The notes beneath the pieces are model-generated. The model did not search any database. It saw only the letters and a program-made list of their open reading frames with translations, and had not been told where the DNA came from. Shown here in pieces: positions 52,781 to 63,800 of a DNA stretch of 64,000 nucleotides. Both the position numbers and the translations under genes were made by a program. Origin of the DNA: Microlunatus phosphovorus NM-1 (GTDB taxonomy: Bacteria > Actinomycetota > Actinomycetes > Propionibacteriales > Propionibacteriaceae); contig NC_015635.1 of assembly GCF_000270245.1 (NCBI RefSeq), forward strand, positions 3,410,001 through 3,474,000, read 5' to 3'. Position 1 is the first letter of the stretch; every line of letters starts with the position of its first letter.

Positions 52781-55700
52781 GCGCGGGACAGCAATCCGCG
52801 AGCCACCCTTAGTCCCACGGATGTCTTGGCCAGCTCCGGTTTGCCGTCACAGATCGAACGCAGTGTCTTGATCGACTCCGGCACTCCAGGGGTCTCCTTC
52901 TCCCACAAGTTGATCCGCTGTTTGGTCGAGCCCGAGGTCGCGATCGACATCGCCTCGGCGGTCAGGTCGGACTGGACCGCGTGCAGGTCGTCGCGGAGCG
53001 CAGCCCGGGCCATGATCTCCCAGCGATCCGTCCGTGGCAGCTCGATGATCCGAGCCAGCAGTCGGTCCAGACCCAGTCGCTGACCGAGACTGAAGTGCAC
53101 GCTGGCCACCGTGTCGGCGTCGACATGCATCTGAGCAGCAGTCGGCACGATCGTCAACGCCGCGAACAGGTACGGCTGCGTTGCCACTCGACGAGCCAGC
53201 TTCTCCGGCACGCCCTTGGCCAGGTAGCCCTTCAACGCCTTGCTGTACGCATCCGCGTCCCGGCCCGACAGCAGCTCCGGCAGCACCTCGGCGAGATCGG
53301 CGACCGGCTCGGCGTAGAAGTCGACGCAGGCGCTGATGTCGATCGGCCGCCGGCGGTTGTTCACCAGCCAGCGAGTTGCGCGTTCGACCAGCGTCCGGAT
53401 CTCCAGGCGAAGCTCCGTCTGCACCTCGGCGCTGATCTGGAAGTCCAGCCCTTCCAGCTCGAGCTCCAGTTCCGGGGCGGAGAAGATGGTCCGGGCCGCG
53501 ACGTTGGCCCGGATCAGATCCGCCACACCCGCCCCGGTCTCCGACGACAGCCGATAGAGGGTGGTGTTGCCGGCCTTGTTGACGAAGTCGTTGACCAACA
53601 TCGTGGTGATGATCTCCCGGCTCAGCCGGTGGCCACGGATCTGGTCGTCGTAGCGCTCACGCAGCGGCGTCGGGAAATAGTCCACCAGCCGGTCGGCCAG
53701 ATCGGGATCATCGGGCAGGTCGGAGCTGAGCACATCCCGGGCCAGCATGATCTTGGTGTACGACATCAGGGTGCACAGCTCGGGTGAGGTGAGCCCCCGA
53801 TGCTCGCGCCGGCGCTCCGCCATCTCCTCGCTGGTGGGCAGAAACTCGATCGCCCGGTCGAGGACGCCGCGCTCGACCAGTCGCTCCATCCAGTCCTCGT
53901 GCACACCGGCCATCGACGCCGACTGGTAGACCGCATTGGCCAGCGCCAGGTTCTGGTCGTAGTTGTGCTCCAGCACCAGCTCGGCCACCTCATCGGTCAT
54001 CGAGGCCAGTAGCTCGTCTCGGTCCGGCATGGTCAGCCGCCCGGCGTTCACCTCACCGGTCAACAAGATCTTGATGTTGACCTCGTGGTCGGAGGTGTCG
54101 ACGCCGGCGGAGTTGTCGATGAAGTCGGTGTTGATCCGACCACCCTTACCGGATCGGCCGCCCCGCAAGGCGTACTCGATCCGGCCCAGCTGAGTGAGCC
54201 CGAGGTTGCCGCCCTCCCCGACCGCCCGGGCGCGTATCTCGGAGCCGTTGACCCGCAGGCCGTCGTTGGCCTTGTCGCCCACTTGGGCATGGCTCTCGGC
54301 GGTGGCCTTGACGTAGGTGCCGATGCCGCCGTTCCACAGCAGATCCACCGGTGCCCGCAGGCACGCGCTGATCAGCTCGGCCGGCGACAACTCCACGACC
54401 GACTCGGCGATGCCAAGCGCCTTACGCATCTGCGGCGTGATCCCGATCGACTTCAGCGTCCGGGGAAACACCCCACCACCCACGGAGATCAACGAGGTGT
54501 CATAGTCGCCCCAGCTCGATCGGCCCAACTCGGACAACCGCTTGCGCTCGGCGAAGCTCGCGACGGGATCGGGATTGGGATCGATCAGCACGTGTCGATG
54601 ATCGAAGGCGGCGACCAGCTTGGTGTGCTCGCTGCGCAGCATGCCGTTGCCGAACACGTCGCCGGACATGTCGCCGATGCCCACGCAGGTGAAGTCCTGG
54701 GTCTGCGGGTCGATGCCCAGCTCGCGGAAGTGCCGCTGGACCGAGACCCAGGCGCCACGCGCGGTGATGCCCATGCCCTTGTGGTCATAGCCGGCCGAGC
54801 CGCCGGAGGCGAAGGCGTCGCCGAGCCAGAACCCGTACTCCAAGGAGATCGCATTGGCGATGTCGGAGAAGCTCGCGGTGCCCTTGTCCGCCGCCACCAC
54901 CAGATAGGGATCGTCGCTGTCGTAGCGGATCACGTGCTGCGGCGGCACCACCTCGCCGCCGACGATGTTGTCGGTGATGTCCAGCAGGCTGGAGATGAAC
55001 AACTGATAGCAGGCCTTGCCCTCGGCCAGCCAGGCTTCCCGATCGAGGCTCGGATCCGGCAGATGCTTGCAATAGAAGCCACCCTTGGCGCCCACCGGGA
55101 CGATCACGGTGTTCTTCACCATCTGCGCCTTGACCAGGCCGAGCACCTCGGTCCGGAAGTCCTCGGCACGATCGGACCAGCGCAGGCCGCCGCGCGCCAC
55201 CGCACCGAAGCGCAGATGCACGCCTTCCACCCGCGGCGAATAGACGAAGATCTCGTACGCCGGCCGTGGCTGCGGCAGGTCCGCGATCTTGCGCGGCAAC
55301 AGCTTGAACGCCACCGTGTCTCGGCCGGGCTGATAGAAGCTGGTCCGGATCACTGCGTCGATGATGCCCAGATACGAGCGGATGATCTTGTCGTGGTCGA
55401 GGCTGGCCACCGAGTCCAGGGCGAGCTTGATCTTGTCCCGGATGTCTTCGACCTCCTCGGCCCGGTCGGCCCTGCTCAACTCGAGTTCGGGGTTGAACTT
55501 GGTCTCGAACAGTTCCACCAGCAGCCGGGCGATCTCGACGTTGGCGGTCAGTGACTGGGCGACGTAGGTCTGCGAATAGGTGGACCCGGTCTGGCGCAAG
55601 TAGCGGCCGATGGCCCGAAGGAGCGCGACCTGCCGCCAGCCCAGATCGGCGCCCATCACCAGCGAGTTGAACCGGTCGGGCTCGCTGCGGCCGCTGTACG

Positions 55701-57690
55701 AGGCAGCGAACGCATCCATGAACTGCTCCCGGGCCGCGGTGTCCCAGCGCTTCTCCACCGCTGCCCGACCACCGGGGACGACGACCCCGAAGTCGTAGAC
55801 GAAGCCTCGCTTGTGCTCCCCGAACACCAATTCGTACGGCCGCTCGTCCACCACGTCGACGCCGAGCAGCGACAGATGCGGCATGATCTTGGACAGCGAC
55901 AGCGTCTGGGACCAGCGGAAGATCTTGAACCGCAGGTCGGCGTCGTCATCCGCGCGATCCGGCCGATACATCGCCATCGCCATGTCCTCGGGTCCGGACA
56001 GGTCGATGATCGCGGTGAGGTCCATGATCCCCTGCTGGGGCCGGTAGTCCTCCTTGTAGCCCTCCGGCAGCCCTTTCACCCGCTCCGCCAGCAGATCGGG
56101 ATTGCGCGCGCCGGGCAGCAGCTCGGCGAACTCGTCGTCCCAGGACCGAGTGGCCAGGGTCAGCTCCCGCTCCAGCGCCCGGACGTCGACCTCACCCGAG
56201 GCGGTGCCCCGGGGCATGCCCACCACGAAATGCAGGCGGGCCAGCACCGACTCGGTGACCCGGGCGGTGAACTCGATCGAGGAGCCGCCGAGCCCGTTCA
56301 CCAAGATGTCCTGCATCTTGTTCCGCACCGCGGTGGTGTAGCGGTCCCGGGGCAGATAGACGATGCAGGACAGATAGCGGCCGTACGGATCGCGCCGGAC
56401 GAACAGCCTGACCTGCCGGCGTTCCTTGAGATGCGCGACCTTCTCGATCGTGGGCGCCAGCTCCGCGATCGGGCTCTGGAACAGCTCGTCGCGCGGGAAG
56501 GTCTCCAGCACGTCCATGACTGCCTTGCCGCCGTGGCTGGACTCGTCGTACTGCGAGCGGCGCAGCACCTCCCGCGCCTTCTGTCGCAGCAGCGGGATCC
56601 GGGTCACCGACTCCGAATAGGCGGTCGAGGCGAACAGGCCGAGGAATCGGCGCTCGCCGACGACGTTGCCGGCCGCGTCGAACAGCCGGATGCCGAGGTA
56701 GTCCAGATAGGAGGGCCGATGCACCCGGGACTTGTAGCTGTCCTTGGTGATCACCAGCAGCAGCGGATGGTCGTCGCGGGGCAGCGCATGGAAGGTCGAG
56801 GCCTCGTCGGCGTCGCCCCGCAGGATGCCGAGACCGGTGGCGGGCACCGCGACGTAGCTGGCCGGGGTCCCGGTCTCGGGGTCGGCCGGCTGATAGCGGT
56901 ATTCCCGGTAGCCGAGGAAGGTGAAGTGACTGTTGGTGAGCCAGCTGAGCAGTTCCGCGGCGACCTCACCCTCCGTGCGCCGGCCGGCGGGCAGTTCACC
57001 GTACGTCAGCAGGGCCACCGTCTCCCCTGCCCGTTGCTGCATCTTGGCCCAGTCCTCCACGGCATCCTCGACGAGCTGCAGCACCTCCCGCAGGCCTTGC
57101 TCCAGCGCCTCGGTCAACCGCTCGGGGTGGCCTTGACCGCTGGGCGGGGTGATCTCCAGGTGCATCCAGGACTCGGCGACCACGTCTGTCGGCTGGTCCG
57201 TGGTGCCGCGCCGAGGCTCGCCCGACGCCGCCTGCTCCGCGGTCAGGATGCCGTGCAGCGCGCCGCTGAGGTCACGATCGACCAAGAACTGGGGGTGGAA
57301 GACCTCGCGGATGCTCCAGCCCTGCCGGAGCACCTCCATGGTCACCGAGTCGACCAGGAACGGCCGGTCGTCGGTGACGATCTGAACCACGGTGGCGCCA
57401 CCGCAGGTCCAGCCGTCGTCGGACTGGCTGGGCGTTCGGATGGCGATCGTCGCCCGGGCTGCGGGACGGTTCTCGGCCAGCCGGTAGTGGCTGCGAACCA
57501 TGCCCAGCAGGTCGTCCACGCTGCGCTCGGCGACGTCGAGCGCGTCGACGTGTCGGAAGTAGTGGCGCAGGAAGGTCTGCACCGACTCGGCGTCGTAGCC
57601 GAGCTCTCGCGCCAGGGCGGCGCCACGTTCGGCCACCTCGTTGATCTTTTCGGCTTTGTCGCGTTCGAGTTCGAGCTCGAATGTCGTCAC
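52777..57690 (-). CDS. gdh: NAD-specific glutamate dehydrogenase, large (GDH2/180K) class
   Basis: The protein is 1637 residues from GTG 57690; GTG at 57738 would add 16. The large N-terminal region carries ACT-like and helical segments. The central catalytic domain has ARGGLRWSDRAEDFRTEVLG and VPVGAKGGFYCK, then the NAD-binding region with GIGDMSGDVFGNGML; a long helical tail follows. Mycobacterial Gdh (Rv2476c) is about 1620 residues. The enzyme interconverts glutamate and 2-oxoglutarate and in mycobacteria is inhibited by unphosphorylated GarA under PknG control. A TATGGT -10-like word ends just before 57738, so transcription probably starts there and favours the inner GTG, preceded by AAGGAC. 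Confidence 0.95.
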   Translation of the reverse strand: MTTFELELERDKAEKINEVAERGAALARELGYDAESVQTFLRHYFRHVDALDVAERSVDDLLGMVRSHYRLAENRPAARATIAIRTPSQSDDGWTCGGATVVQIVTDDRPFLVDSVTMEVLRQGWSIREVFHPQFLVDRDLSGALHGILTAEQAASGEPRRGTTDQPTDVVAESWMHLEITPPSGQGHPERLTEALEQGLREVLQLVEDAVEDWAKMQQRAGETVALLTYGELPAGRRTEGEVAAELLSWLTNSHFTFLGYREYRYQPADPETGTPASYVAVPATGLGILRGDADEASTFHALPRDDHPLLLVITKDSYKSRVHRPSYLDYLGIRLFDAAGNVVGERRFLGLFASTAYSESVTRIPLLRQKAREVLRRSQYDESSHGGKAVMDVLETFPRDELFQSPIAELAPTIEKVAHLKERRQVRLFVRRDPYGRYLSCIVYLPRDRYTTAVRNKMQDILVNGLGGSSIEFTARVTESVLARLHFVVGMPRGTASGEVDVRALERELTLATRSWDDEFAELLPGARNPDLLAERVKGLPEGYKEDYRPQQGIMDLTAIIDLSGPEDMAMAMYRPDRADDDADLRFKIFRWSQTLSLSKIMPHLSLLGVDVVDERPYELVFGEHKRGFVYDFGVVVPGGRAAVEKRWDTAAREQFMDAFAASYSGRSEPDRFNSLVMGADLGWRQVALLRAIGRYLRQTGSTYSQTYVAQSLTANVEIARLLVELFETKFNPELELSRADRAEEVEDIRDKIKLALDSVASLDHDKIIRSYLGIIDAVIRTSFYQPGRDTVAFKLLPRKIADLPQPRPAYEIFVYSPRVEGVHLRFGAVARGGLRWSDRAEDFRTEVLGLVKAQMVKNTVIVPVGAKGGFYCKHLPDPSLDREAWLAEGKACYQLFISSLLDITDNIVGGEVVPPQHVIRYDSDDPYLVVAADKGTASFSDIANAISLEYGFWLGDAFASGGSAGYDHKGMGITARGAWVSVQRHFRELGIDPQTQDFTCVGIGDMSGDVFGNGMLRSEHTKLVAAFDHRHVLIDPNPDPVASFAERKRLSELGRSSWGDYDTSLISVGGGVFPRTLKSIGITPQMRKALGIAESVVELSPAELISACLRAPVDLLWNGGIGTYVKATAESHAQVGDKANDGLRVNGSEIRARAVGEGGNLGLTQLGRIEYALRGGRSGKGGRINTDFIDNSAGVDTSDHEVNIKILLTGEVNAGRLTMPDRDELLASMTDEVAELVLEHNYDQNLALANAVYQSASMAGVHEDWMERLVERGVLDRAIEFLPTSEEMAERRREHRGLTSPELCTLMSYTKIMLARDVLSSDLPDDPDLADRLVDYFPTPLRERYDDQIRGHRLSREIITTMLVNDFVNKAGNTTLYRLSSETGAGVADLIRANVAARTIFSAPELELELEGLDFQISAEVQTELRLEIRTLVERATRWLVNNRRRPIDISACVDFYAEPVADLAEVLPELLSGRDADAYSKALKGYLAKGVPEKLARRVATQPYLFAALTIVPTAAQMHVDADTVASVHFSLGQRLGLDRLLARIIELPRTDRWEIMARAALRDDLHAVQSDLTAEAMSIATSGSTKQRINLWEKETPGVPESIKTLRSICDGKPELAKTSVGLRVARGLLSRA

Positions 57691-57785
57691 CGCTGCTGCC
57701 CGTCCTTCGGATCTGTGGCACGTCTGTGTGCCTGTCACATTCGACCATAAGCCTGCCCGAGCCGGCGCGTGCCATGATGGCGCAC

Positions 57786-58256
57786 ATGGACATCAGGTCA
57801 CGTGTCGAGTTCACCGCTGGAGTCGAGGAGGTCTTCGCGATGATGACCGACCGCGCCTACCTGGAGGAGGTGTGCAAGGCCACCCACGCCCGCTCGCATG
57901 AGGCGACCGTGACTGGCACCACGACGCACACCATCCGCAGGCTGCCCGCCCCGGCTGCTGCGGCCAAGTTCACCGGTCCGGAGCTCACCGTCTCGGAGAA
58001 GATCGACTGGGGGCCCGCGGACGCGGCCGGCCACCGGACCGGCCGGGTGTCGATGAGCGTGCCCGGTCAGCCGGTCACCATGCAGGGCATCGTCGTGCTG
58101 TCGGCCGACGGGCCCGGCACCGTTGCCGAGCTGACCGGCGTGCTCAAGGTGGCCATCCCGATCCTGGGCAAGAAGCTCGAGCAGGCCGCCGCCCCAGCCG
58201 TGCTGGCCGGGTTCCGGACTCAGCAGAAGGTCGGCGACGCCTGGCTGGTGAGGTAG
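57786..58256 (+). CDS. DUF2505 family (SRPBCC-like) protein
   Basis: The 156-residue protein starts at ATG 57786 and matches DUF2505, an actinobacterial family with a START/SRPBCC-like fold: SRVEFTAGVEEVFAMMTDRA, YLEEVCKATHARSHEATV, and C-terminal VAIPILGKKLEQAAAPAVLA. A hydrophobic pocket for a small ligand is expected; none is known. Divergent from gdh with only 95 bases between the preferred starts. Probably monocistronic, as the kinase gene starts 37 bases later but with its own GTG. Confidence 0.88.
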   Translation: MDIRSRVEFTAGVEEVFAMMTDRAYLEEVCKATHARSHEATVTGTTTHTIRRLPAPAAAAKFTGPELTVSEKIDWGPADAAGHRTGRVSMSVPGQPVTMQGIVVLSADGPGTVAELTGVLKVAIPILGKKLEQAAAPAVLAGFRTQQKVGDAWLVR

Positions 58257-58293
58257 GCGTCGACGCGGCGAACCGCTTGGATATACATATCCC

Positions 58294-60069
58294 GTGACGA
58301 GTCGCCAGCGTCACCGCTCGGCCCTTCGGCAATCCCTGTGCGGGGCGTTGGGTGTGATTGCGCTGGCCAGCACGGTCATCGCCTACGGCCAGATCAGCTA
58401 TTTCCTGGTCGAGCAGGCCGGTCCGGTCATGCTCTACGTGTGCATCACCGCGACCGCACTTGTCTACCTCGGCACGGGGTTGGTGGCGTGGGCCCGCCGC
58501 CCGGGGAACCGCTGCGGCCTGATCATGGTGCTTACCGGGCTTAGCTGGTTCCTGTCCGCCGCCGGCAACCTCACCTCGACCCCGGTGGCCGCGATCGGCA
58601 CGGCGGCGGCCACCAGCCCGCTGGTGTTCATCGTGTGGCTGCTGCACGTCTTCCCCTCCGGACGGATCCGCTCGCGGCTGTCGCAGGTCACGGTGATCGG
58701 CGGCTTCATCGTCGCGCTGGTCCTCCAGGCGCCGCTGTACCTGTTCGAGGTCGACGGCCCCTACCCCGTGTCGCTGGCGGTGGCCGACCGTCCCGACCTG
58801 GTGGCGTTGGGCGGCACGGTGCAGTCGCTGGCCGGGATGCTGGTCATGCTCAGCACCGCCTGGGTGTTGCTGGCACGGATCCGCCGGGCACCCGCACAGC
58901 AGCGCGTGGTGCTGGCCACCCTGTACGCCTACGGGATCGTCGCCGTCCTGTCGGTTCCGCTGGGGGCCAATGTGCTGGCTCCGTTGCTCGCGCTCTCGGC
59001 CGAGGGTCTGGTGGCCTTTCAGCTCTCTTTGCTGGCCGGCCTGCCGATCGTCTTCTTGTGGGCGATGCTGCAGGGCGTCTTCGCCCGAACGGGCGAGGTG
59101 ACCGAGCTCGGCGAATGGATCGGGGACACCGCCGACGACCCGGCCGACGACACGGCAGTGGCACCGGTGCTCGCGGCTCTGCGCCGCGCCCTGGGCGATC
59201 CGTCGGTCGAACTGGGTCGTTGGTCGGGCTCGGCCTATCTGGACGCCGCGGGCAACCCGATCCGCCCACCGAGGCCCGACGCGGACCGGGCAAGTGTCGA
59301 GATCGGCCTTGGTTCGCGTCGAGTGGGCGTGATCACCTACGACGCCGACCTGAACCCCGACCCTGAGCCGGTGCGCGCGGCAGGTGCCATCGCGGCCGTC
59401 GCGCTCGAGAACGCCCGGCTCACCGCCGAGCTGCGCGCCAACCAGTCGGCGTTGCAGCTGTCTCGGGAACGTCTGGTCGAGGCCGGCGACCGCGCACGTC
59501 GCCGGCTTGCCCAGAATCTGCACGACGGGCTGCAGGTGGAGCTGGTCCTTCTGGCGCTCCAGGCACAGGAGTTGGCCGAGCTGGAGCAGCGCCCGGCCGA
59601 TCTGCCGGAGGCCGCCGAGCGTCTCCGGGAGCGAATCGACGGCGCCGCGCGGGAGCTGCGCGAGCTGGTCCACGACGTGATGCCGGCCCCGCTGATGGAG
59701 CGCGGCCTGATCCCGGCCGTGGTGGATCTGGCGGACCGGATGCCGCTGCCCACCAGCGTGGCCGTCTCGGATCGCACGATGACCCTGCCACCGACCGTCG
59801 AGAGCACCGCGTACTTCGTGATCGCCGAGGCGCTCTCCAACGCGGTGAAGCATGCACAGGCCACCCGGCTCGACGTCCGGGTGGATCGCGAGGGCAACCG
59901 GCTGATCATCGTCGTCATCGACGACGGGGTCGGCGGCGCCGTCGCCGGCACGGGCGCCGGGCTGTCCGGCATCGCCAATCGAGTCGACGTGCTGGGCGGT
60001 CGGCTGACCGTCGAGAGCCCGCCGGGTGCTGGCACCCGGCTGAGAGTGGAGCTGCCATGCGGATCGTGA
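58294..60069 (+). CDS. NarL-type sensor histidine kinase
   Basis: The 591-residue protein starts at GTG 58294. The N-terminal 250 residues contain about eight membrane helices. A linker and a GAF-like part follow, then the HisKA_3 dimerisation helix RLAQNLHDGLQVELVLLALQ with the phospho-accepting His near residue 410. The HATPase domain has ALSNAVKHAQATRLDV (N box), DDGVGG and GAGLSGIANRVDVLGG. The signal is unknown. The response-regulator gene overlaps its 3' end by 13 bases, so the two form a classical pair. Confidence 0.93.
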   Translation: MTSRQRHRSALRQSLCGALGVIALASTVIAYGQISYFLVEQAGPVMLYVCITATALVYLGTGLVAWARRPGNRCGLIMVLTGLSWFLSAAGNLTSTPVAAIGTAAATSPLVFIVWLLHVFPSGRIRSRLSQVTVIGGFIVALVLQAPLYLFEVDGPYPVSLAVADRPDLVALGGTVQSLAGMLVMLSTAWVLLARIRRAPAQQRVVLATLYAYGIVAVLSVPLGANVLAPLLALSAEGLVAFQLSLLAGLPIVFLWAMLQGVFARTGEVTELGEWIGDTADDPADDTAVAPVLAALRRALGDPSVELGRWSGSAYLDAAGNPIRPPRPDADRASVEIGLGSRRVGVITYDADLNPDPEPVRAAGAIAAVALENARLTAELRANQSALQLSRERLVEAGDRARRRLAQNLHDGLQVELVLLALQAQELAELEQRPADLPEAAERLRERIDGAARELRELVHDVMPAPLMERGLIPAVVDLADRMPLPTSVAVSDRTMTLPPTVESTAYFVIAEALSNAVKHAQATRLDVRVDREGNRLIIVVIDDGVGGAVAGTGAGLSGIANRVDVLGGRLTVESPPGAGTRLRVELPCGS

Positions 60070-60707
60070 TCGGGGAGGACGAGGCCCTGCTGCGCGCTGG
60101 GCTGCAGCACATCCTGGAGGCCGCCGGCCTCTCGGTGGTGGGCACCGCATCAGACGCTGAGGATCTGGTCCGGATCTGCCTCGAGCTGGCGCCGGACCTG
60201 GTGGTGACCGACATCAGGATGCCGCCGACGCACACCGACGAGGGCCTGCGCGCCGCGCTGGAGATCAGGCGCCGGCTCCCTCAGGTCGGCATCGTCGTGC
60301 TGTCTCAGCACTTGCAGCGGCAGTACGCGCTGGAGCTGCTGGCGGACCAGACAGCCGGCACCGGATACCTGCTGAAACAGCGGATCGCCGACGTCAAGAC
60401 ATTCGTCGAGGACCTGAGGCGGGTCGGCTCCGGGGGCATCGTGCTCGATCCCGAGGTCGTCGCCTTGATGGTGGCCCGGGCTCGGGTCGAGAGCCCGGAG
60501 CTCGACCGGCTCACGCCGCGGCAGCGTGATGTGCTGGCGTTGCTGGCGCAGGGCAGGTCGAACACCGCGATCGCCCGACAGCTGGGCATCTCGCTGCGAG
60601 CGGTGGTCCAGCACACCTCTCACATCTATGACGCCCTCGACCTGTCCGAGAGCGACGACGGGCATCGTCGGGTGCTGGCCGCGCTGCGCTTCCTGTCCCA
60701 GGACTGA
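60057..60707 (+). CDS. LuxR/NarL-type response regulator
   Basis: The 216-residue protein has a receiver domain with acidic pair Glu7/Asp8 and the phospho-acceptor Asp52 in VVTDIRMPP. Lys near residue 107 (GYLLKQRIADV) completes the site. A C-terminal helix-turn-helix of the LuxR class follows (LTPRQRDVLALLAQGRSNTA, ISLRAVVQHTSHIYDALDL). It is made with the upstream kinase. Its targets are unknown; the secreted FG-GAP gene 132 bases downstream is a natural candidate. Confidence 0.95.
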   Translation: MRIVIGEDEALLRAGLQHILEAAGLSVVGTASDAEDLVRICLELAPDLVVTDIRMPPTHTDEGLRAALEIRRRLPQVGIVVLSQHLQRQYALELLADQTAGTGYLLKQRIADVKTFVEDLRRVGSGGIVLDPEVVALMVARARVESPELDRLTPRQRDVLALLAQGRSNTAIARQLGISLRAVVQHTSHIYDALDLSESDDGHRRVLAALRFLSQD

Positions 60708-60839
60708 CGACAATCTCTCTGACCACTACCTCCAGAGGAATGCGCCGGACGTACCCCGGTGCACGAGGACGTCGTACGTAGGTCAATGGCGCCGGAACGC
60801 AGGTAAGGCCACGGTGGAGTCGGACAGGGGGGTTCCACC

Positions 60840-63800
60840 ATGACTCGTACGCGCCGACGCTCCATCAGTGCCTGGATAGCCGCACTCCTCGGACTGATGC
60901 TGGTGATCACACTGGTGCCGGCCGCGGAGGCGAAGCCGGACCGGAAGCCCAGGCCGAAACCGAGTCCCACGGTCAGCGCCCCGGCACCCGCGCCGGCGCT
61001 CACCTGCCCGAATCCGAACCCGGACCTGGACTACCTGTGCGCGAAGGGCCCGACCTACAACATCCCGGCACTGACCGACCTGAACGGCTGGAACGACGAC
61101 CATCCCGAGCACTTCGCCAACATCCGCTACGGCGACCTTAACGGCGACGGGGCTGACGAGATGGTTGCTCGGGGCGCCACCGGCATCCAGGTCTACCGCT
61201 TCGATGCCGCTCTCGGTCAGTGGAGCCAGATCAAGATCGACCCGATCCTCTCCGACGCCGACGGCTGGAACAAGCAGGCGTACTGGTCGACCCTGCAGGT
61301 CGGCGACGTCACTGGCGACGGGAAGGCGGAGGTGGTGATCCGCGGACCGAAGGGCATCATCGCCTACCGCTACGTCCCCGGGGCCACCAGAGATGTCGCG
61401 AGCTGGGAGCAGCTGGCCGGTAACCCGCCATTGAGCGACCCGACCAAGGACAACGACCCGGACAACTACCTGACGATGAAGCTGGTGCCGCTGGGTTCCC
61501 CGGAAGGCTCCACCAAGAAGAACGTGCTGTACCGGCTGAAGACCGGTGTGGTCTTGTTCCGGTGGGTCGAGGGCGTCTGGGAGCAGTCGTCGCTCAACGC
61601 ATCGTTCAATGACGAGGCGGGCTACACCAACGCGGCCTACTACAGCACGATCCACGAGTACGACACCAAGACCTTGATCGCCCGGTCACCCCACGGAGTG
61701 GTGACCTACACCTTCGATGGCACCGAGTCGAGAGCCGATGGTTGGGGGGCCTGGTACTTCGGTACCGAACCTGGGCAGGCCGGGCCCTTCAACGGCAACC
61801 CGTACGACAATTCCGAGTTCTACTCCACGGTCAAGCCGATCCGTGGCCTGTCCGCCGCAGCCTCTGTGGCCGGCAGGGTCCCCGGAGGCCTGGTGATCCA
61901 GACCTTGCAGCCCGACAACACCTGGCAGACATCGCCGACGCTCAACATCGGCGCAGACAGCATGTGGAGCCAGGCCCAGCATTGGGGCACTTTCCGGGTC
62001 GCCGACGTCGACGGGGACGGCCGGGAGGACGTGCTGGCCCGCAGCAGCACCGGTCTCCAGGTCTGGAGCTTCGACCCCGACACCAATGCCTGGTCGACCT
62101 GGTCGTCCGGGGTGCCGGCGCTCACCGACGACCTGTGGAGCAACCCGTCCCGCTTCTCGACGATCGACACGCCTCGGCTCGACCCTGCCTCCACCGCGCA
62201 CGCGCTCGTCGCCCGCGGTACGCACGGCGTCCGCACCTGGAGGCTCGACCCGGCGAGCAAGACATTCGCCCGCTACCGCCCGTACGGGAACTTCCCCACC
62301 TTGGATCAGCCCGCTCTCGTCGCTGCCCAACAACTGCTTGAACTCGCGATACCGGTGCGCAACACCTATATGTCGGCCAACATCGACAACACCGCACTTC
62401 AGCTGAAGCAATACATGGACGACCTGGTAGCCAGGTGCAACGGGCAGCCGATCAGCGAGAATCCCAATCGCTATGAGACCTGTACGCCGCCGAACGGGAG
62501 CGGAGTCTCCGTTGACAGTTGGACGACGACGAGCAATCAGCTGATCAGTGAGTTGTATTGGGCGAGCCAGGCAGTCACTCACTTCGACCACCTCTCCGAT
62601 CTGAAGAACGCCCTGTTCGTCGACGAGAATTCCGAGTTCCCCTCGATCGTGGACGACCTCAAGCTGGGTCAGGCGCAGAGCATCCGAGCTCCGGCACCAT
62701 CGAAGCCGGGCCCTGATCTGCTCGGCCTGTTCGAGGGCGTCGCCGACCTGGCAGCGCCGGTCATGGCCCTCATACCGGGCGGGGAAGGGGGGAGCATCTT
62801 GCTGGAGTTGACCGCTGCCGCGCTGGCGATCACCGCTTCGACGACGCCCGAGTCGGATCCGGACGACCATTCCGTGAACGACGAGTTCACGCCTACCTAC
62901 AACGAAGTTCAGAAAACCATCGCCACCAACCAGCAGCACATGCAGGATGCCATCAACAACCACAAGCACCACGTGCTCGCGGACTATGGCCTGCTGTCCA
63001 CCGTCGGACACCAAGTCAGTGCTCAGGTGTGGATCCTCGATCAGGATGGGCTGTTGAGCGTGTCACGGTACGCCTTCACCCGCTGGGTCTACAACAAGTT
63101 CCTGCCCGCGCTCTGGGATCGCTGGCAGGTCAGCAAGTGCATGGACCTCACGACCGTTGCCGTGCGCGATCGAGATCGGGTGGACTGGTTCAACTGGGGG
63201 TGCGCGTCAGCGCAACCTGGCGAACGACCGCCCATTTACGTCGGCGAGATCCAGAACAAGTGGGTCAATGAGACGCTAGTCGAGTCTTGGTATCCGACGT
63301 TGCCGGGTGAGCCACCGAACGAACTCGAGATCGACTTCACCTCCTGGGATGGCTATCACAGCCGTGGCCGACCGTGCACCGGTCCCGACAATGCCCTCTT
63401 CTCTCTCAAACCGGATTCGTGGGGAGCGTACGGCTATAGCTGCGATTTCCGCAACAACTACCTCACCGGCCCCTACTTTATGACGACCTACATCCTCCGT
63501 ACGCCGGTCAGCAAGGAGTGCAGCTATGACGGTGTCGGCACCGGACGCTGGGAGTACGGCGACTGCACACTCGGCATCGGCCTCGACGAGCTCAACAGCT
63601 GGGGTTTTGCCACCCGAACCTGCGACTACTGGCGCAACACCTACCAGAACGGGTCCCACGACGGGGAGGAGTGCTTCAATGCCCAGCCCGCGTCGGGTGT
63701 AACGGTCGCCTCGGCCATACTGCGGGGCTCCAATTCGGGTCAAGTCAGTGCCAGCTTCACAGACACGATCCCCAAGGGATTCGACCTCCGCCGCGCCAAG

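Noticed and set aside
55813-57750. 645-codon plus-strand frame opposite gdh
   Set aside because: Antisense shadow of a well-conserved enzyme; low-complexity His/Gln/Arg-rich translation.
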